Below are positions 34,785 through 44,116 of a stretch of 60,463 bases of DNA, piece after piece. The notes beneath the pieces are model-generated. The model was not told the origin of the DNA. It ran no database searches and worked only from the letters and a program-made list of their open reading frames with translations. The first letter of the stretch is position 1. Each line of letters opens with the position of its first letter. A program made the position numbers and the translations under genes. Location: contig CAJTTI010000022.1 in assembly GCA_910579225.1 (NCBI GenBank), forward strand, positions 1 to 60,463, in the 5' to 3' direction. This DNA comes from an uncultured Lachnospiraceae bacterium (lineage in GTDB: Bacteria; Bacillota; Clostridia; Lachnospirales; Lachnospiraceae).

Positions 34785-37019
34785 ATGGAGATACGGAAGG
34801 GATATGTGGAGCACATTGTATTCCGGAATCATGACAATGGGTATTCAGTTTTTCAGCTGATCTCGGAGGAAGAGGAAATAACCTGTGTGGGAATATTTCC
34901 GGTTCTGGCTGAGGGAGAGTTCATCAAGGTGAGCGGCTTCCTGAAAGAACATCCTTTGTATGGGGAACAGCTTCAGGCAGAGCAGTCTGAGATCCTGGCA
35001 CCGGAAGATGAGACTGCCATGGAACGCTATCTGGGGAGTGGTGTGGTCAAAGGAATCGGCGCAGCGCTGGCGGCAAGGATTGTCAGAAGATTTAAAGGAG
35101 ACACGTTCCGGATTATAGAAGAGGAGCCGGAGCGGTTGGCTGAGATTAAAGGGATCAGCGAGCGCAAAGCTAGGGAAATTGCAGAGCAGATGGAGGAGAA
35201 GCGGGAGCTGCGGCAGGCCATGATGTTTCTGACACAGTATGGCATTTCTATGTCGCTGGCAGTGAAAATCTATCAGCAGTACGGGCAGCGGACCTACCAG
35301 ATTATGCAGGAGAATCCTTATCGGCTGGCGGATGATATTGCCGGGGTCGGATTTAAGACGGCAGATGAGATTGCAGAGAAGATCGGCATCCATACGGATT
35401 CTGATTACCGAATTCGAAGCGGCCTCTTATATGTTCTGCAGCTGGCGTCTGCAGAAGGACATACCTGCCTGCCGAGAGAACAACTGATTGGACGTGCGTC
35501 CGAGCTTCTGGGGGTGGCAGAGTCGGGCATTGAAGTTCAGATGATGAATTTGTGTATGGACCGGAAGCTGGTAATAAAAGAGAGCGCCGGAAAGACCATG
35601 GTGTTCTATAGCCGGAATTATTATATGGAACTGAATATGGCGAAGATGCTGCACGATCTGAATCTGGAGTGCGGGATGGAGGAGTCGCTGATTCTCAGGA
35701 AGCTTCAGAATACGGAGAAGCAGCTGGACACAAAACTGGATCAGATGCAGCGTCGTGCAGTGATCGAAGCTGTGAAAAACGGTCTTTTGATTATCACCGG
35801 CGGTCCCGGGACTGGTAAGACGACAACGATCAATGCGATCATCCGGTATTTTGAGACAGAGGATATGGAGATTCTTCTGGCAGCGCCCACAGGTCGTGCG
35901 GCGAAGAGAATGACGGAGGCCACGGGATATGAAGCGCTGACGATTCACCGGCTTCTGGAATTGTCAGGAGGACCGGCAGAAGATCGGGAACAGGCGTCTT
36001 TTGAGCGGAATGAGGAGAATCCGCTGGAAGCAGATGTGATTATAATTGATGAGATGTCCATGGTGGACACCTATCTGATGCATGCGCTGCTTCGTGCGGT
36101 CAGCGTGGGAACGCGTCTGATTCTTGTGGGAGATATCAATCAGCTTCCCAGCGTGGGTCCGGGCTGCGTCCTGAAAGACATAATATCATCTGGTTCCTAT
36201 CATGTAGTGATGCTGGAAAAAATCTTCCGTCAGGCAAGTCAGAGCGACATTATTGTAAATGCGCATAAGATCAACCGGGGAGAACCGGTAACGCTTGACA
36301 ACAAGAGCAGGGATTTTTTCTTTTTGAAGAGGCAGGATCCCAATCTGATTCTCCGGGTGGTTCTGGCACTGGTTCAGGACAAGCTTCCCCGCTATGTACA
36401 TGCAAAACCATTTGATATTCAGGTGCTGACACCCATGCGCAAAGGCGCTCTTGGAGTGGAGCGACTGAATGAAGTGCTGCAGCAGTATCTGAACCCTTCT
36501 GCCCGGGATAAGGAAGAGAGAGAGACTTCCAGAGGCCTGTTCCGTGAGGGCGATAAGGTAATGCAGATTAAGAACAATTACCAGATTGAGTGGGAGGCGA
36601 AGAACCGGTATGGCATGGCAGTTGATAAAGGGAGCGGAATCTTTAATGGAGATACAGGGGTTATTACACGGATTGACACTGTGGGAGAGACTATGGAAGT
36701 GCTCTTTGATGAATACCGTACAGTGACTTATAGTTTTTCCCAATTGGAGGAACTGGAGCTGGCTTATGCGGTCACGATTCATAAATCTCAGGGGAGTGAA
36801 TATCCTGCAGTGGTGATCCCACTGCTGACCGGTCCAAGGATGCTGATGAACCGCAATCTTCTGTACACGGCGGTAACCAGAGCCCGTTCCTGTGTGACTT
36901 TAGTGGGCAGTGACCGCACATTTGAGATGATGATTGAAAATGTCAGTGAACAGACCCGTTACAGCGGACTTCTGGAACGGATTCTGGAGGTGGAGACATA
37001 TGAAAACGAAAATCTCTGA
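34785..37019 (+). CDS. recD2: RecD2-type ATP-dependent DNA helicase
   Basis: 744-aa SF1B 5'-3' helicase, the stand-alone RecD form of bacteria without RecBCD; linked to DNA repair and fork maintenance. Start ATG 34785 (MEIRKGYVEHIVF) has GGGAG upstream. The N-terminal OB and helix-hairpin-helix regions (GVVKGIGAALAARIV; IKGISERKAREIA) precede Walker A GGPGTGKTT near residue 340, Walker B IIDEMSMVD near 425, and GDINQLPSVGPG. Near the end is the motif VI region YTAVTRARSCVTLVG. It overlaps comF by 20 nt. Confidence 0.95.
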   Translation: MEIRKGYVEHIVFRNHDNGYSVFQLISEEEEITCVGIFPVLAEGEFIKVSGFLKEHPLYGEQLQAEQSEILAPEDETAMERYLGSGVVKGIGAALAARIVRRFKGDTFRIIEEEPERLAEIKGISERKAREIAEQMEEKRELRQAMMFLTQYGISMSLAVKIYQQYGQRTYQIMQENPYRLADDIAGVGFKTADEIAEKIGIHTDSDYRIRSGLLYVLQLASAEGHTCLPREQLIGRASELLGVAESGIEVQMMNLCMDRKLVIKESAGKTMVFYSRNYYMELNMAKMLHDLNLECGMEESLILRKLQNTEKQLDTKLDQMQRRAVIEAVKNGLLIITGGPGTGKTTTINAIIRYFETEDMEILLAAPTGRAAKRMTEATGYEALTIHRLLELSGGPAEDREQASFERNEENPLEADVIIIDEMSMVDTYLMHALLRAVSVGTRLILVGDINQLPSVGPGCVLKDIISSGSYHVVMLEKIFRQASQSDIIVNAHKINRGEPVTLDNKSRDFFFLKRQDPNLILRVVLALVQDKLPRYVHAKPFDIQVLTPMRKGALGVERLNEVLQQYLNPSARDKEERETSRGLFREGDKVMQIKNNYQIEWEAKNRYGMAVDKGSGIFNGDTGVITRIDTVGETMEVLFDEYRTVTYSFSQLEELELAYAVTIHKSQGSEYPAVVIPLLTGPRMLMNRNLLYTAVTRARSCVTLVGSDRTFEMMIENVSEQTRYSGLLERILEVETYENENL

Positions 37020-37728
37020 ATGGAGACCGGATGTGACAGGGCTTTTCTTTCCGCGCAGATGTCCAGTATGCCAGGACACAGTGGAAGACAGAGGAGAGCA
37101 GATTTGCGGTATCTGCAGAACCAGGCTCCCGTACATAAGAACTCCTTTCTGCCTTAAATGCGGAAAACCGCTGGATATGGAGGAACAGGAGTTTTGCAGA
37201 GATTGCAGTAGAAAAAGGCACTGGTTCGAACGGGGAAGGGCGCCTTTTGTCTATGACCAGGTGATGAGAGAATCAATTGCCGGTTATAAATACAACGGAA
37301 GAAGAGAGTATGCTGCTTTTTATGCAGAGGAGATTCTCAGACGATGTGCAAAGGATATGCGCGGATGGCAGGGAGAAGCTCTGATTCCGATTCCCATTCA
37401 TCCTTCGAGGAAAAGAAAAAGAGGATTTAATCAGGCAGAGCTTCTGGCAGAGGAACTGTCCGGAAGATGCGGGATCCCTGTGGATGCAGGGCTTTTGATG
37501 CGAATAAAGAAGACGCATGTACAGAAGGATTTAAGTGATCAGGAACGGCTGACGAATCTGAAAGATGCCTTTTCCGTTCGGAAAGGGAGGGTTCCCTACC
37601 AAAATCTCATATTGGTGGATGACATCTACACAACCGGAAGCACCATTGACGCAGCGGCAAAAGTGCTGAAAGAATGCGGTGCAAAAAACGTATTTTTTGT
37701 ATGTATTTGTGTAGGCAGAGGCAACTGA
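37000..37728 (+). CDS. comF: ComF-family phosphoribosyltransferase-like protein
   Basis: 242 aa; start ATG 37000 has GGAGG upstream and lies inside the end of recD2. Four cysteine pairs near the N-terminus (CPVC, CGIC, CLKCG, CRDC) form the zinc-binding region; the C-terminal PRTase domain has the PRPP loop LILVDDIYTTGSTIDAA and RGFNQAELLAEEL. ComF is needed for DNA uptake in naturally competent bacteria, possibly with PriA and other DNA proteins, but orthologues are kept in species never shown to be competent. Placement with recD2 fits a DNA-processing role. Confidence 0.93.
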   Translation: MKTKISEWRPDVTGLFFPRRCPVCQDTVEDRGEQICGICRTRLPYIRTPFCLKCGKPLDMEEQEFCRDCSRKRHWFERGRAPFVYDQVMRESIAGYKYNGRREYAAFYAEEILRRCAKDMRGWQGEALIPIPIHPSRKRKRGFNQAELLAEELSGRCGIPVDAGLLMRIKKTHVQKDLSDQERLTNLKDAFSVRKGRVPYQNLILVDDIYTTGSTIDAAAKVLKECGAKNVFFVCICVGRGN

Positions 37729-37752
37729 TTTTCTTAACTGACAGCTTTCTGG

Positions 37753-37780
37753 TTGAATTTCCGGGTATTTGTGTTATACT
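37753..37780 (+). promoter_or_regulatory. Sigma-A promoter of the membrane-protein/cdaA run
   Basis: TTGAAT (37753-37758), 16 nt spacer, TATACT (37775-37780), 30 nt before the next start codon. Confidence 0.6.
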
Positions 37781-37809
37781 ATGGTTTGTATGAGATGGAG
37801 ACTGCATAG

Positions 37810-38256
37810 ATGTTAAATGAAGAAAAAGTGATCTTAATGACCCGGGCCTCTCTATATGAAGAGAAGACGGGAAAAGAACAATTGAAGATTTCCAGATATT
37901 TCCGGCATGATTATATCAGCCTGCAGCTTTTGTGCGGCTGGTTTTTCCTGACGATCAGTTTTGTGTTCTGTGCAGTTCTGTGGGGGGCATGCAATATGGA
38001 ATACCTGCTGGAGAACCTTCATAAGATGGATTTGAAGCATTTGGGGATGACTGTCATCTCTCTGTATGTTTTTATAACGGCAGTTTATATCTGTATTTTG
38101 TATGCTGTCTATACGTATCGTTATTATAAAGCGAAGAAAAGTGTAGGTGTCTACCTGCATACTCTTCAGAAAATATCGAATATTTATGCGCAGGAAAAAA
38201 AGCATGTGGCGTCCGGCGACATGATGGAGGAAGAGAATCATGACAGGCTTACTTGA
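37810..38256 (+). CDS. Unknown membrane protein (148 aa)
   Basis: Not recognised. The N-terminal 38 residues are hydrophilic, then two hydrophobic helices (about 40-61 and 78-103) follow, and a charged C-terminal tail (KAKKSVGVYLHTLQKISNIYAQEKKH) that could form a helix. It overlaps the next membrane-protein gene by 17 nt and is first in a run reaching cdaA-cdaR, so its job may lie with that membrane complex. Own promoter just upstream. Confidence 0.75.
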   Translation: MLNEEKVILMTRASLYEEKTGKEQLKISRYFRHDYISLQLLCGWFFLTISFVFCAVLWGACNMEYLLENLHKMDLKHLGMTVISLYVFITAVYICILYAVYTYRYYKAKKSVGVYLHTLQKISNIYAQEKKHVASGDMMEEENHDRLT

Positions 38257-39190
38257 GATAAAACAATATTTAAAGATATTTTATTCCAAATATGATATTT
38301 ATCTGCTCCCCTTCATGAAATTCCTGCTGGCATTCAGTGTGTTTTTGGCGATCAATGGTCAGATCGGGTTTATGGAGAGGGTGGCAAGCCCTGCAGTTTC
38401 TCTTCTTCTGGCGTTGCTATGTTCCTTCCTGCCGGGGAATTTGATTGCGGTTTTTGGAGGCATTCTGATCTGTGCACATGCGTACGCGCTGTCTCTGGAG
38501 ACGTTTGCCGTGGCAGCGGGGATTCTGTTCATTGTATATGCTGTGTACTTTCGGGTTGCGCCAGAGCATGGCTATGTACTGGTGCTGACACCGGTGGCAT
38601 TCTTCCTCCAGATTCCTCATGTGATGCCCCTGGTCCTTGGGCTGGTGGGGGGACCGATATGCGCCGTGCCTCTGGCATGCGGGACAGTCTGTTATTATCT
38701 GATGTATTATCTGAAGAATAATGAGAAAATGTTGTCCAGTTCAGAAGCGGAAAAGATGTCTGTGAAACTGATGTATCTGGTGGAAAATGTATTGAATAAT
38801 AAAAATATGCTTTTGACCATTCTGGTATTTGCAGTTACTCTGATGATTGTATATGTGATCCGCAGGATGAGTCTGGACTATTCCTGGTATGTGGCGATAT
38901 GTGCAGGTGCGGTGATTAATGTGGTTTTGTTCCTGATAGGAGGGCTGGTGATGAAGGCCAGCGTGTCCATCGGTTTTGTGGTTCTTGGGACTCTGGTCGG
39001 GCTTTTGATCGCACTGATTGTGGAGTTTTTTGTGTTGAGTGTGGATTATACGCGAACGGAATATACGCAGTTTGAGGACGATGAATATTATTATTATGTA
39101 AAAGCGGTGCCAAAGATGTCCATTGCCATAGCGGACAAGAAAGTAAAGAAGATCAATTCCAGAAAAAGGACTACCAGAAAAAGACGTTAA
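38240..39190 (+). CDS. Unknown polytopic membrane protein (316 aa)
   Basis: Not recognised. About nine hydrophobic segments between residues 22 and 275 (for example FLLAFSVFLAINGQIGF, LLALLCSFLPGNLIAVFGG, VMPLVLGLVGGPICAVPLA, SIGFVVLGTLVGLLIALIV). The C-terminal 45 residues are hydrophilic, first acidic with a YYYYV stretch and then very basic (SRKRTTRKRR), so the end may sit in the cytoplasm near nucleic acid or phospholipid. It overlaps the preceding gene and is 34 nt before cdaA. Proximity suggests a link to c-di-AMP signalling or osmotic balance; this is inference. Confidence 0.8.
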   Translation: MTGLLEIKQYLKIFYSKYDIYLLPFMKFLLAFSVFLAINGQIGFMERVASPAVSLLLALLCSFLPGNLIAVFGGILICAHAYALSLETFAVAAGILFIVYAVYFRVAPEHGYVLVLTPVAFFLQIPHVMPLVLGLVGGPICAVPLACGTVCYYLMYYLKNNEKMLSSSEAEKMSVKLMYLVENVLNNKNMLLTILVFAVTLMIVYVIRRMSLDYSWYVAICAGAVINVVLFLIGGLVMKASVSIGFVVLGTLVGLLIALIVEFFVLSVDYTRTEYTQFEDDEYYYYVKAVPKMSIAIADKKVKKINSRKRTTRKRR

Positions 39191-39224
39191 TAAAGGCGAA
39201 TCATACTAGGAGAGGGTGTGGGAA

Positions 39225-40094
39225 ATGAGTCTTGAACAGCTAAATCAGTATATTTCACTGGATGCTTTGAATATCACGAAAACTGATGTGGCGGAGATCA
39301 TTATTCTGGCATTTATTATCTATCAGATCATGAACTGGGTAAAATCCACACGGGCGTGGAATCTGTTGAAAGGTTTCGCAGTTGTGTTGGCTCTTCTTGC
39401 AGTTGCTGCATTCTTTCATATGAATACAATCCTGTGGATTGCCGAGAATTTTTTCAGCCTTGGAATCACGGCTGTGATTATCGTGTTTCAGCCGGAGCTC
39501 AGGAGAGCGCTGGAACAGCTTGGAGAGAAAAATATCCTGACTTCTATTGTGCCCTTTGACAGTTCCCGGAAAGAAGAGGAAGGAATTACCGAACGGACGA
39601 TTCTGGAATTAGTGAAAGCGTGTTTTGAAATGGGGAAGGCAAGGACCGGGGCTTTGATTGTAATTGAGCAGGGAGTCAGTCTGCGGGAATATGAGCGGAC
39701 CGGGATTTCGATAGACTCTGTGGTATCCAGCCAATTGATACTGAATGTATTTGAGAAAAACACACCACTCCATGACGGGGCAGTGATACTGTCAGGTAAT
39801 CGGCTCCGTTCTGCTACCTGTTATCTGCCTCTGTCCGATAATATGAATCTGAGCAAGGCTCTGGGCACAAGACATCGGGCGGCAGTCGGAATCAGCGAGG
39901 TCAGTGATTCTCTGACAATTGTTGTGTCGGAGGAGACCGGTTCCGTGTCAGTGGCGAAGAATGGCCGGCTTATGAGAAATTTGAATCAGGAGCAGTTGAA
40001 AGAACAGCTTCAGATGGTGCAGTCAAAACCGGAGGACAATAGAAAAATTAAATTATGGAAAGGACGGAGCAGGAATGAGAACAAGACTGTTTAA
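39225..40094 (+). CDS. cdaA: Diadenylate cyclase CdaA
   Basis: 289-aa membrane enzyme making c-di-AMP from two ATP. Three membrane helices near the N-terminus are followed by the DAC domain: DGA at residues 184-186 (HDGAVILSGNRL) and RHR at 216-218 (GTRHRAAVG), both required for catalysis. Start ATG 39225 is favoured over GTG 39216, which is too close to the AGGAG. It overlaps cdaR by 20 nt. In many Firmicutes glmM follows cdaR; here it does not. Confidence 0.95.
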   Translation: MSLEQLNQYISLDALNITKTDVAEIIILAFIIYQIMNWVKSTRAWNLLKGFAVVLALLAVAAFFHMNTILWIAENFFSLGITAVIIVFQPELRRALEQLGEKNILTSIVPFDSSRKEEEGITERTILELVKACFEMGKARTGALIVIEQGVSLREYERTGISIDSVVSSQLILNVFEKNTPLHDGAVILSGNRLRSATCYLPLSDNMNLSKALGTRHRAAVGISEVSDSLTIVVSEETGSVSVAKNGRLMRNLNQEQLKEQLQMVQSKPEDNRKIKLWKGRSRNENKTV

Positions 40095-41331
40095 CAATTT
40101 TCTTCTGAAGATCCTTTCTGTAATTGCAGCGGTGGTGCTGTGGCTGATCGTGGTAAATATTGATGATGCAGTGGGCAGCAGGCCTCTTCGGAATATCAAA
40201 GTAGATATGGTGAATATGGAAGCCATCACGTCTCAGGGGCAGATGTGCCGAATTGAAGAAGGGACAAATGTGGTGGACCTGACGGTCTATGCCAGACGCA
40301 GTGTGCTGAATAATCTGAAGGCTTCGGATTTTGTGGTGACTGCGGATATACAGAAAGATCTTCAGTACGGAAGCATGGTGAAGATCGAAGTGAAATATAT
40401 AGGCGATGCTACTATCGAACGGGTGGAGCAAAACAGAGAGAATGTCCTGGTCAGTATAGAAGAATCTGTAACTGAGCAGTTCAAGGTTGCTGTGCGGACA
40501 CAGGGAGAACCGGAAAAGGGTCTGGTAGCCGGTTCTGCGATTCCGGAACAGACTCTGGTTGAGGTTACGGGTCCTGTATCGGTTGTGGAGCGGATCAAAC
40601 GGGTGGAAGTGGAAGTTTCCATTGCGGGTATCACAGGAACTGTGGTGCGTTCTGGCAAGCTGAGACTCTTAGACGGCGACGGAGCTGAGATCAAAGGAAG
40701 TTCCCTGGAGTATTATGGAAAGGACACCGATTTTAATGTAACCATAACGACGCTGAACAAAAAAGAGGTGGGGATCAGCTTTGATATCAGCCAGGCGGCT
40801 CCGGAAGGCTATGGCCTGAGTGCCATCTCCTATACCCCGGAGACAGTGACAATTGCAGGAACGAATGCCCAGATCCGCAATATCTATAATCTGAATATTC
40901 CTCCGGAAGCGTTGAATCCGAATGGAGAGACTGGAAGAGTGGAACGTGCGGTGGATATCAGCCAGTATCTGGATGAAGGGATTGTGATACCGGATGAGGA
41001 TGAACGGGAGATTGTGGTAATTATGGAGATCACCCAGCATGTAACTCAGACTTATGTATTTTCGGGTGAACAGGTTCAGTATCTGAACATGCCAGAAGGT
41101 CTGGAGCTGGATCTGTCAGAGACAGGACCGCTGGAAGTGATAGTCAGTGGATTGGAGTCGGATCTGTCTGGATTGACCATAGAGGGCATAACAGTCAGTG
41201 CAGATTTGTCAGAATGCAGAAGACCAGGCAGCTATATGGTGCCGGTGACAGTATCTGTTCCGGAAGCTTTGAGAGCACCAGAGGGATTGGAAATTGCCGT
41301 GACGCTTGTGCGGGGAGCTGAGGGACAATAG
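40075..41331 (+). CDS. cdaR: CdaR, YbbR-domain regulator of CdaA
   Basis: 418 aa: one N-terminal membrane helix (KILSVIAAVVLWLIVVNI) and then about four extracytoplasmic YbbR repeats, beginning near residues 50, 135, 220 and 310. CdaR binds CdaA through the membrane and controls its activity. ATG 40075 lies within the end of cdaA. Downstream is a strong hairpin and then the glycan cluster. Confidence 0.92.
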   Translation: MRTRLFNNFLLKILSVIAAVVLWLIVVNIDDAVGSRPLRNIKVDMVNMEAITSQGQMCRIEEGTNVVDLTVYARRSVLNNLKASDFVVTADIQKDLQYGSMVKIEVKYIGDATIERVEQNRENVLVSIEESVTEQFKVAVRTQGEPEKGLVAGSAIPEQTLVEVTGPVSVVERIKRVEVEVSIAGITGTVVRSGKLRLLDGDGAEIKGSSLEYYGKDTDFNVTITTLNKKEVGISFDISQAAPEGYGLSAISYTPETVTIAGTNAQIRNIYNLNIPPEALNPNGETGRVERAVDISQYLDEGIVIPDEDEREIVVIMEITQHVTQTYVFSGEQVQYLNMPEGLELDLSETGPLEVIVSGLESDLSGLTIEGITVSADLSECRRPGSYMVPVTVSVPEALRAPEGLEIAVTLVRGAEGQ

Positions 41332-41349
41332 TTTATCTTATTGCAAGTG

Positions 41350-41409
41350 GGGCTGCTGCAGGAAGGGGATTTGGATGCGCCGCATCAGAATCCTGTCCTG
41401 CGGCAGCCC
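41350..41409 (+). promoter_or_regulatory. Long rod-like hairpin between cdaR and the glycan cluster
   Basis: Base 41350-41363 pairs with 41396-41409 (14 bp with one G-U), then GGATT (41367-41371) with AATCC (41389-41393), then GATGC (41374-41378) with GCATC (41382-41386) and a 3-nt loop. No T-run follows. It sits in the leader of the next gene and may slow transcription, protect an RNA end or be a processing site. Confidence 0.7.
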
Positions 41410-41445
41410 TGTGTAACAGGAAATTTAATTATGCCGGAGAACTGT

Positions 41446-44064
41446 ATGTTGATAAAAAGAATGGAGAAAAAGAACAAATACCTGCTGATCTGGATTCTGG
41501 TCTGTATTTTTGCAATGACCCTTGGTATGGTGCTGCCGGTAAAGCAGTATCGTTCTCAGGGGCTTGAAGGCGCTAATCAGGCAAATTTGAAGTCCAGGAC
41601 AGAGGAGCTGACAGAAGGAAGAATTCTTGAATTTCATCTGGAACTTTCTGTGGATATGGTGGAGCAGATCGGTTTCTTTTTTACATCCAACGGGCATCCT
41701 TATGAAGAAGAGAAGCTTTGGATAGAAGCGCTGGATGGAGAAAGGCTGATTGATCAGGCGGAGTACGACCTGAAGGAGTTGTCGGATAATCAGTTTCTGT
41801 TTGTACCGTTACCATTTGAGGACCAGGAGAAACTGCCGGATGAGATCACAGTAAGAATATACAGCGATGCAGAGTCAAAAGGCCCGTCCGCCTGGTTGAA
41901 TGAAGTGGCTTCCACGGCCGGAAGTACGTTCATGGATCAGGAGCCGTTGTCCAAAAATCTGGTTTATAATCTGGTTTATGGTATCTGGGTCCGACAGTAT
42001 CAGAAACCGTTGTTTCTGGGATTGCTTCTGATACTTTTTGGGGTGGGAGTCTATAGTGCAGGCGGACTGGTGAAAGGAGACAGGAAAACAGGAAGAAACA
42101 GGGATTCCTGGCTGGCGATGCCTGCGGCACGGGAAATGACAGCGCTTTTGGGAGTGATTCTGGGGACAGCGCTGGTATTTTTCTATTTGTATGACACACA
42201 GATCCGGATTGCTCAGAATACGACAGAGAAATCAGTGGTACTTCCGGCAGACGGGGAATTTCTGCGGGTTGGGGAGGCACACGCTTATGTGGTTCAGAAT
42301 GTGTATCCCAAAGAGGACAGGCTGACCGGGCTGGGCGTGCGCTTCTCTGTGGAAGAAGGAGTCACTCTGACGGAGGGAACCATGCATGCGTCGGTGACAG
42401 ATCTGACACTTGGACAGTTGATGTGTGAGACGGATGTATCGGCATCAGAGTTTATCTCAGGGGAGTATGTGGGACTTTTATTTAAGGATTCTCAGTCAGG
42501 GGTCGTGGATCATGAATATCAGATAGAACTTATGTTTTCGCCGGAATTGTGGGACAGCGGGCTCCAGATTATGACGAGTGCAGATGGAATCTGCGTCAAT
42601 GCATATCTGTATTTTAATATTTTTCTAAAACGGTTCTTCTTCTATATGTTTTTGGCAGTGGAGGCTTTTATCTGCTTGTTCTGGTATCTGAACTTTGTGA
42701 AGCGGGCGCATCTGGAGAATGTGCTTCTGGTAACGCTTTTGTTCTGTGGCCTGATCTATAATGTGATGTTGACACCGCAGATGACGCCGGATGAGGCGAA
42801 GCATCTGGATATGGCCTATCGTTATAGCAATGAACTGCTTGGGTATGATCTGACCGGGGATACCAGGTGCCTGATGCGTGCGGAGGATGTGGAGACAGTA
42901 TTTACGTCTTCTCCGTCCTTTGGCAATTACCGGAATATTTACTATGGGATGTTCTCGGGGATTCAGGACGATACAATGATAGATGCAGAAGTGAACAGCA
43001 ATATTGAAGGAAGTTTTCTGCTGTATGCACCTGCGGTATTCGGCATGAGCCTGGCCAGACTTCTTGGTTTTGGCACCGTGCCGATGCTGCTGCTTGCACG
43101 ATATCTGAATCTCTGTGTATTTGCTCTCTTTGCAAGAGCAGGTATGAAACGGCTTCCTTTTGGAAAGATGACGTTGTTTGTAATGGCGCTTCTACCAATC
43201 AATATACAGCAGTGTACTTCTTTCTCTCATGATGCCATGGTGCATGGAATCCTGTTCTTTTACTGCTGTCTGTGTCTGCAGGTCATCTTCGCAGAGGAAA
43301 AGATTACCGGACAACAGATGGTGCTTCTGGAGCTTGCGGCATGGTTTCTGGTGTACTGTAAGAGCGGCAGCTATCTGCCTCTGTGCTTCTTGCCAATACT
43401 CTTTCCAGCGGTCCGGTATGAAAGCAGGAAGCTGAGATACCTGGGGACTGGGGCACTTCTTGGGATTCCGGTTCTCGCATTTTCTATGAAATCTGTACAG
43501 ATGGTGACGGGAATTGTCAATACTACAGAAGTAAGCAGTGTGGTGAGCACAGGTCAGGGAACAGAGTATCTGTCCGGCTATACATTGGGATATTTTCTGA
43601 AGGATCCGCTGGAACTGATCTACATGATTGTGAATACGGTTCTGGATAAGGGTGGGTTTTACCTGGAGTCGCTGGTAGGATACAAACTTGGCTGGGTGGA
43701 AATTGAGACGTCCATGATCGTGGTGTTTCTGTTCTGGTTTTTGCTGTTCCTTTCTATGTGTGATCATCCGGGAGAGCATGTGCGGATTGGACGCTTTCAG
43801 CGGTTCTGGATGTTGTTCCTGTGCGCATGTAGTACCGGCCTAATTCTGATGGGGATGCTGCTTCAGTGGACGCCCATGGGACATGTGTCTATAGAAGGGA
43901 TTCAGGGAAGGTATTTCCTTCCGTTTCTCCTGATCTTGCTGACTGCATGCAGGAATCAGGGGATCCGTCTGAACTGTCAGATCGACCGGGGGATTGCTGC
44001 TGCCGCCGCTTCAGGACAGCTGCTTACACTTGTGTATGTGATCCGGCAGGTGACGATGGTGTAG
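41446..44064 (+). CDS. DUF2142-type polytopic membrane protein, GT-C-like (872 aa)
   Basis: Start ATG 41446 has GGAG 6 nt upstream; ATGs at 41431 and 41461 are alternatives. A first membrane helix (residues about 10-29) is followed by a roughly 160-residue beta-rich extracytoplasmic domain, a second helix pair, a second extracytoplasmic segment and then about ten helices in the C-terminal half. The signature TPDEAKHLDMAYRYSN lies at the outer face after a helix, as in DUF2142 proteins, which resemble GT-C sugar transferases using lipid-linked donors. Likely role: adding sugars to, or helping assemble, a surface polymer. It heads a tight run with three GT2 enzymes. Confidence 0.75.
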   Translation: MLIKRMEKKNKYLLIWILVCIFAMTLGMVLPVKQYRSQGLEGANQANLKSRTEELTEGRILEFHLELSVDMVEQIGFFFTSNGHPYEEEKLWIEALDGERLIDQAEYDLKELSDNQFLFVPLPFEDQEKLPDEITVRIYSDAESKGPSAWLNEVASTAGSTFMDQEPLSKNLVYNLVYGIWVRQYQKPLFLGLLLILFGVGVYSAGGLVKGDRKTGRNRDSWLAMPAAREMTALLGVILGTALVFFYLYDTQIRIAQNTTEKSVVLPADGEFLRVGEAHAYVVQNVYPKEDRLTGLGVRFSVEEGVTLTEGTMHASVTDLTLGQLMCETDVSASEFISGEYVGLLFKDSQSGVVDHEYQIELMFSPELWDSGLQIMTSADGICVNAYLYFNIFLKRFFFYMFLAVEAFICLFWYLNFVKRAHLENVLLVTLLFCGLIYNVMLTPQMTPDEAKHLDMAYRYSNELLGYDLTGDTRCLMRAEDVETVFTSSPSFGNYRNIYYGMFSGIQDDTMIDAEVNSNIEGSFLLYAPAVFGMSLARLLGFGTVPMLLLARYLNLCVFALFARAGMKRLPFGKMTLFVMALLPINIQQCTSFSHDAMVHGILFFYCCLCLQVIFAEEKITGQQMVLLELAAWFLVYCKSGSYLPLCFLPILFPAVRYESRKLRYLGTGALLGIPVLAFSMKSVQMVTGIVNTTEVSSVVSTGQGTEYLSGYTLGYFLKDPLELIYMIVNTVLDKGGFYLESLVGYKLGWVEIETSMIVVFLFWFLLFLSMCDHPGEHVRIGRFQRFWMLFLCACSTGLILMGMLLQWTPMGHVSIEGIQGRYFLPFLLILLTACRNQGIRLNCQIDRGIAAAAASGQLLTLVYVIRQVTMV

Positions 44065-44116
44065 GAACCGGAATTGGTTGAAAGAGGCAGAATAACATGA
44101 TGAAAGGAACAGATCC

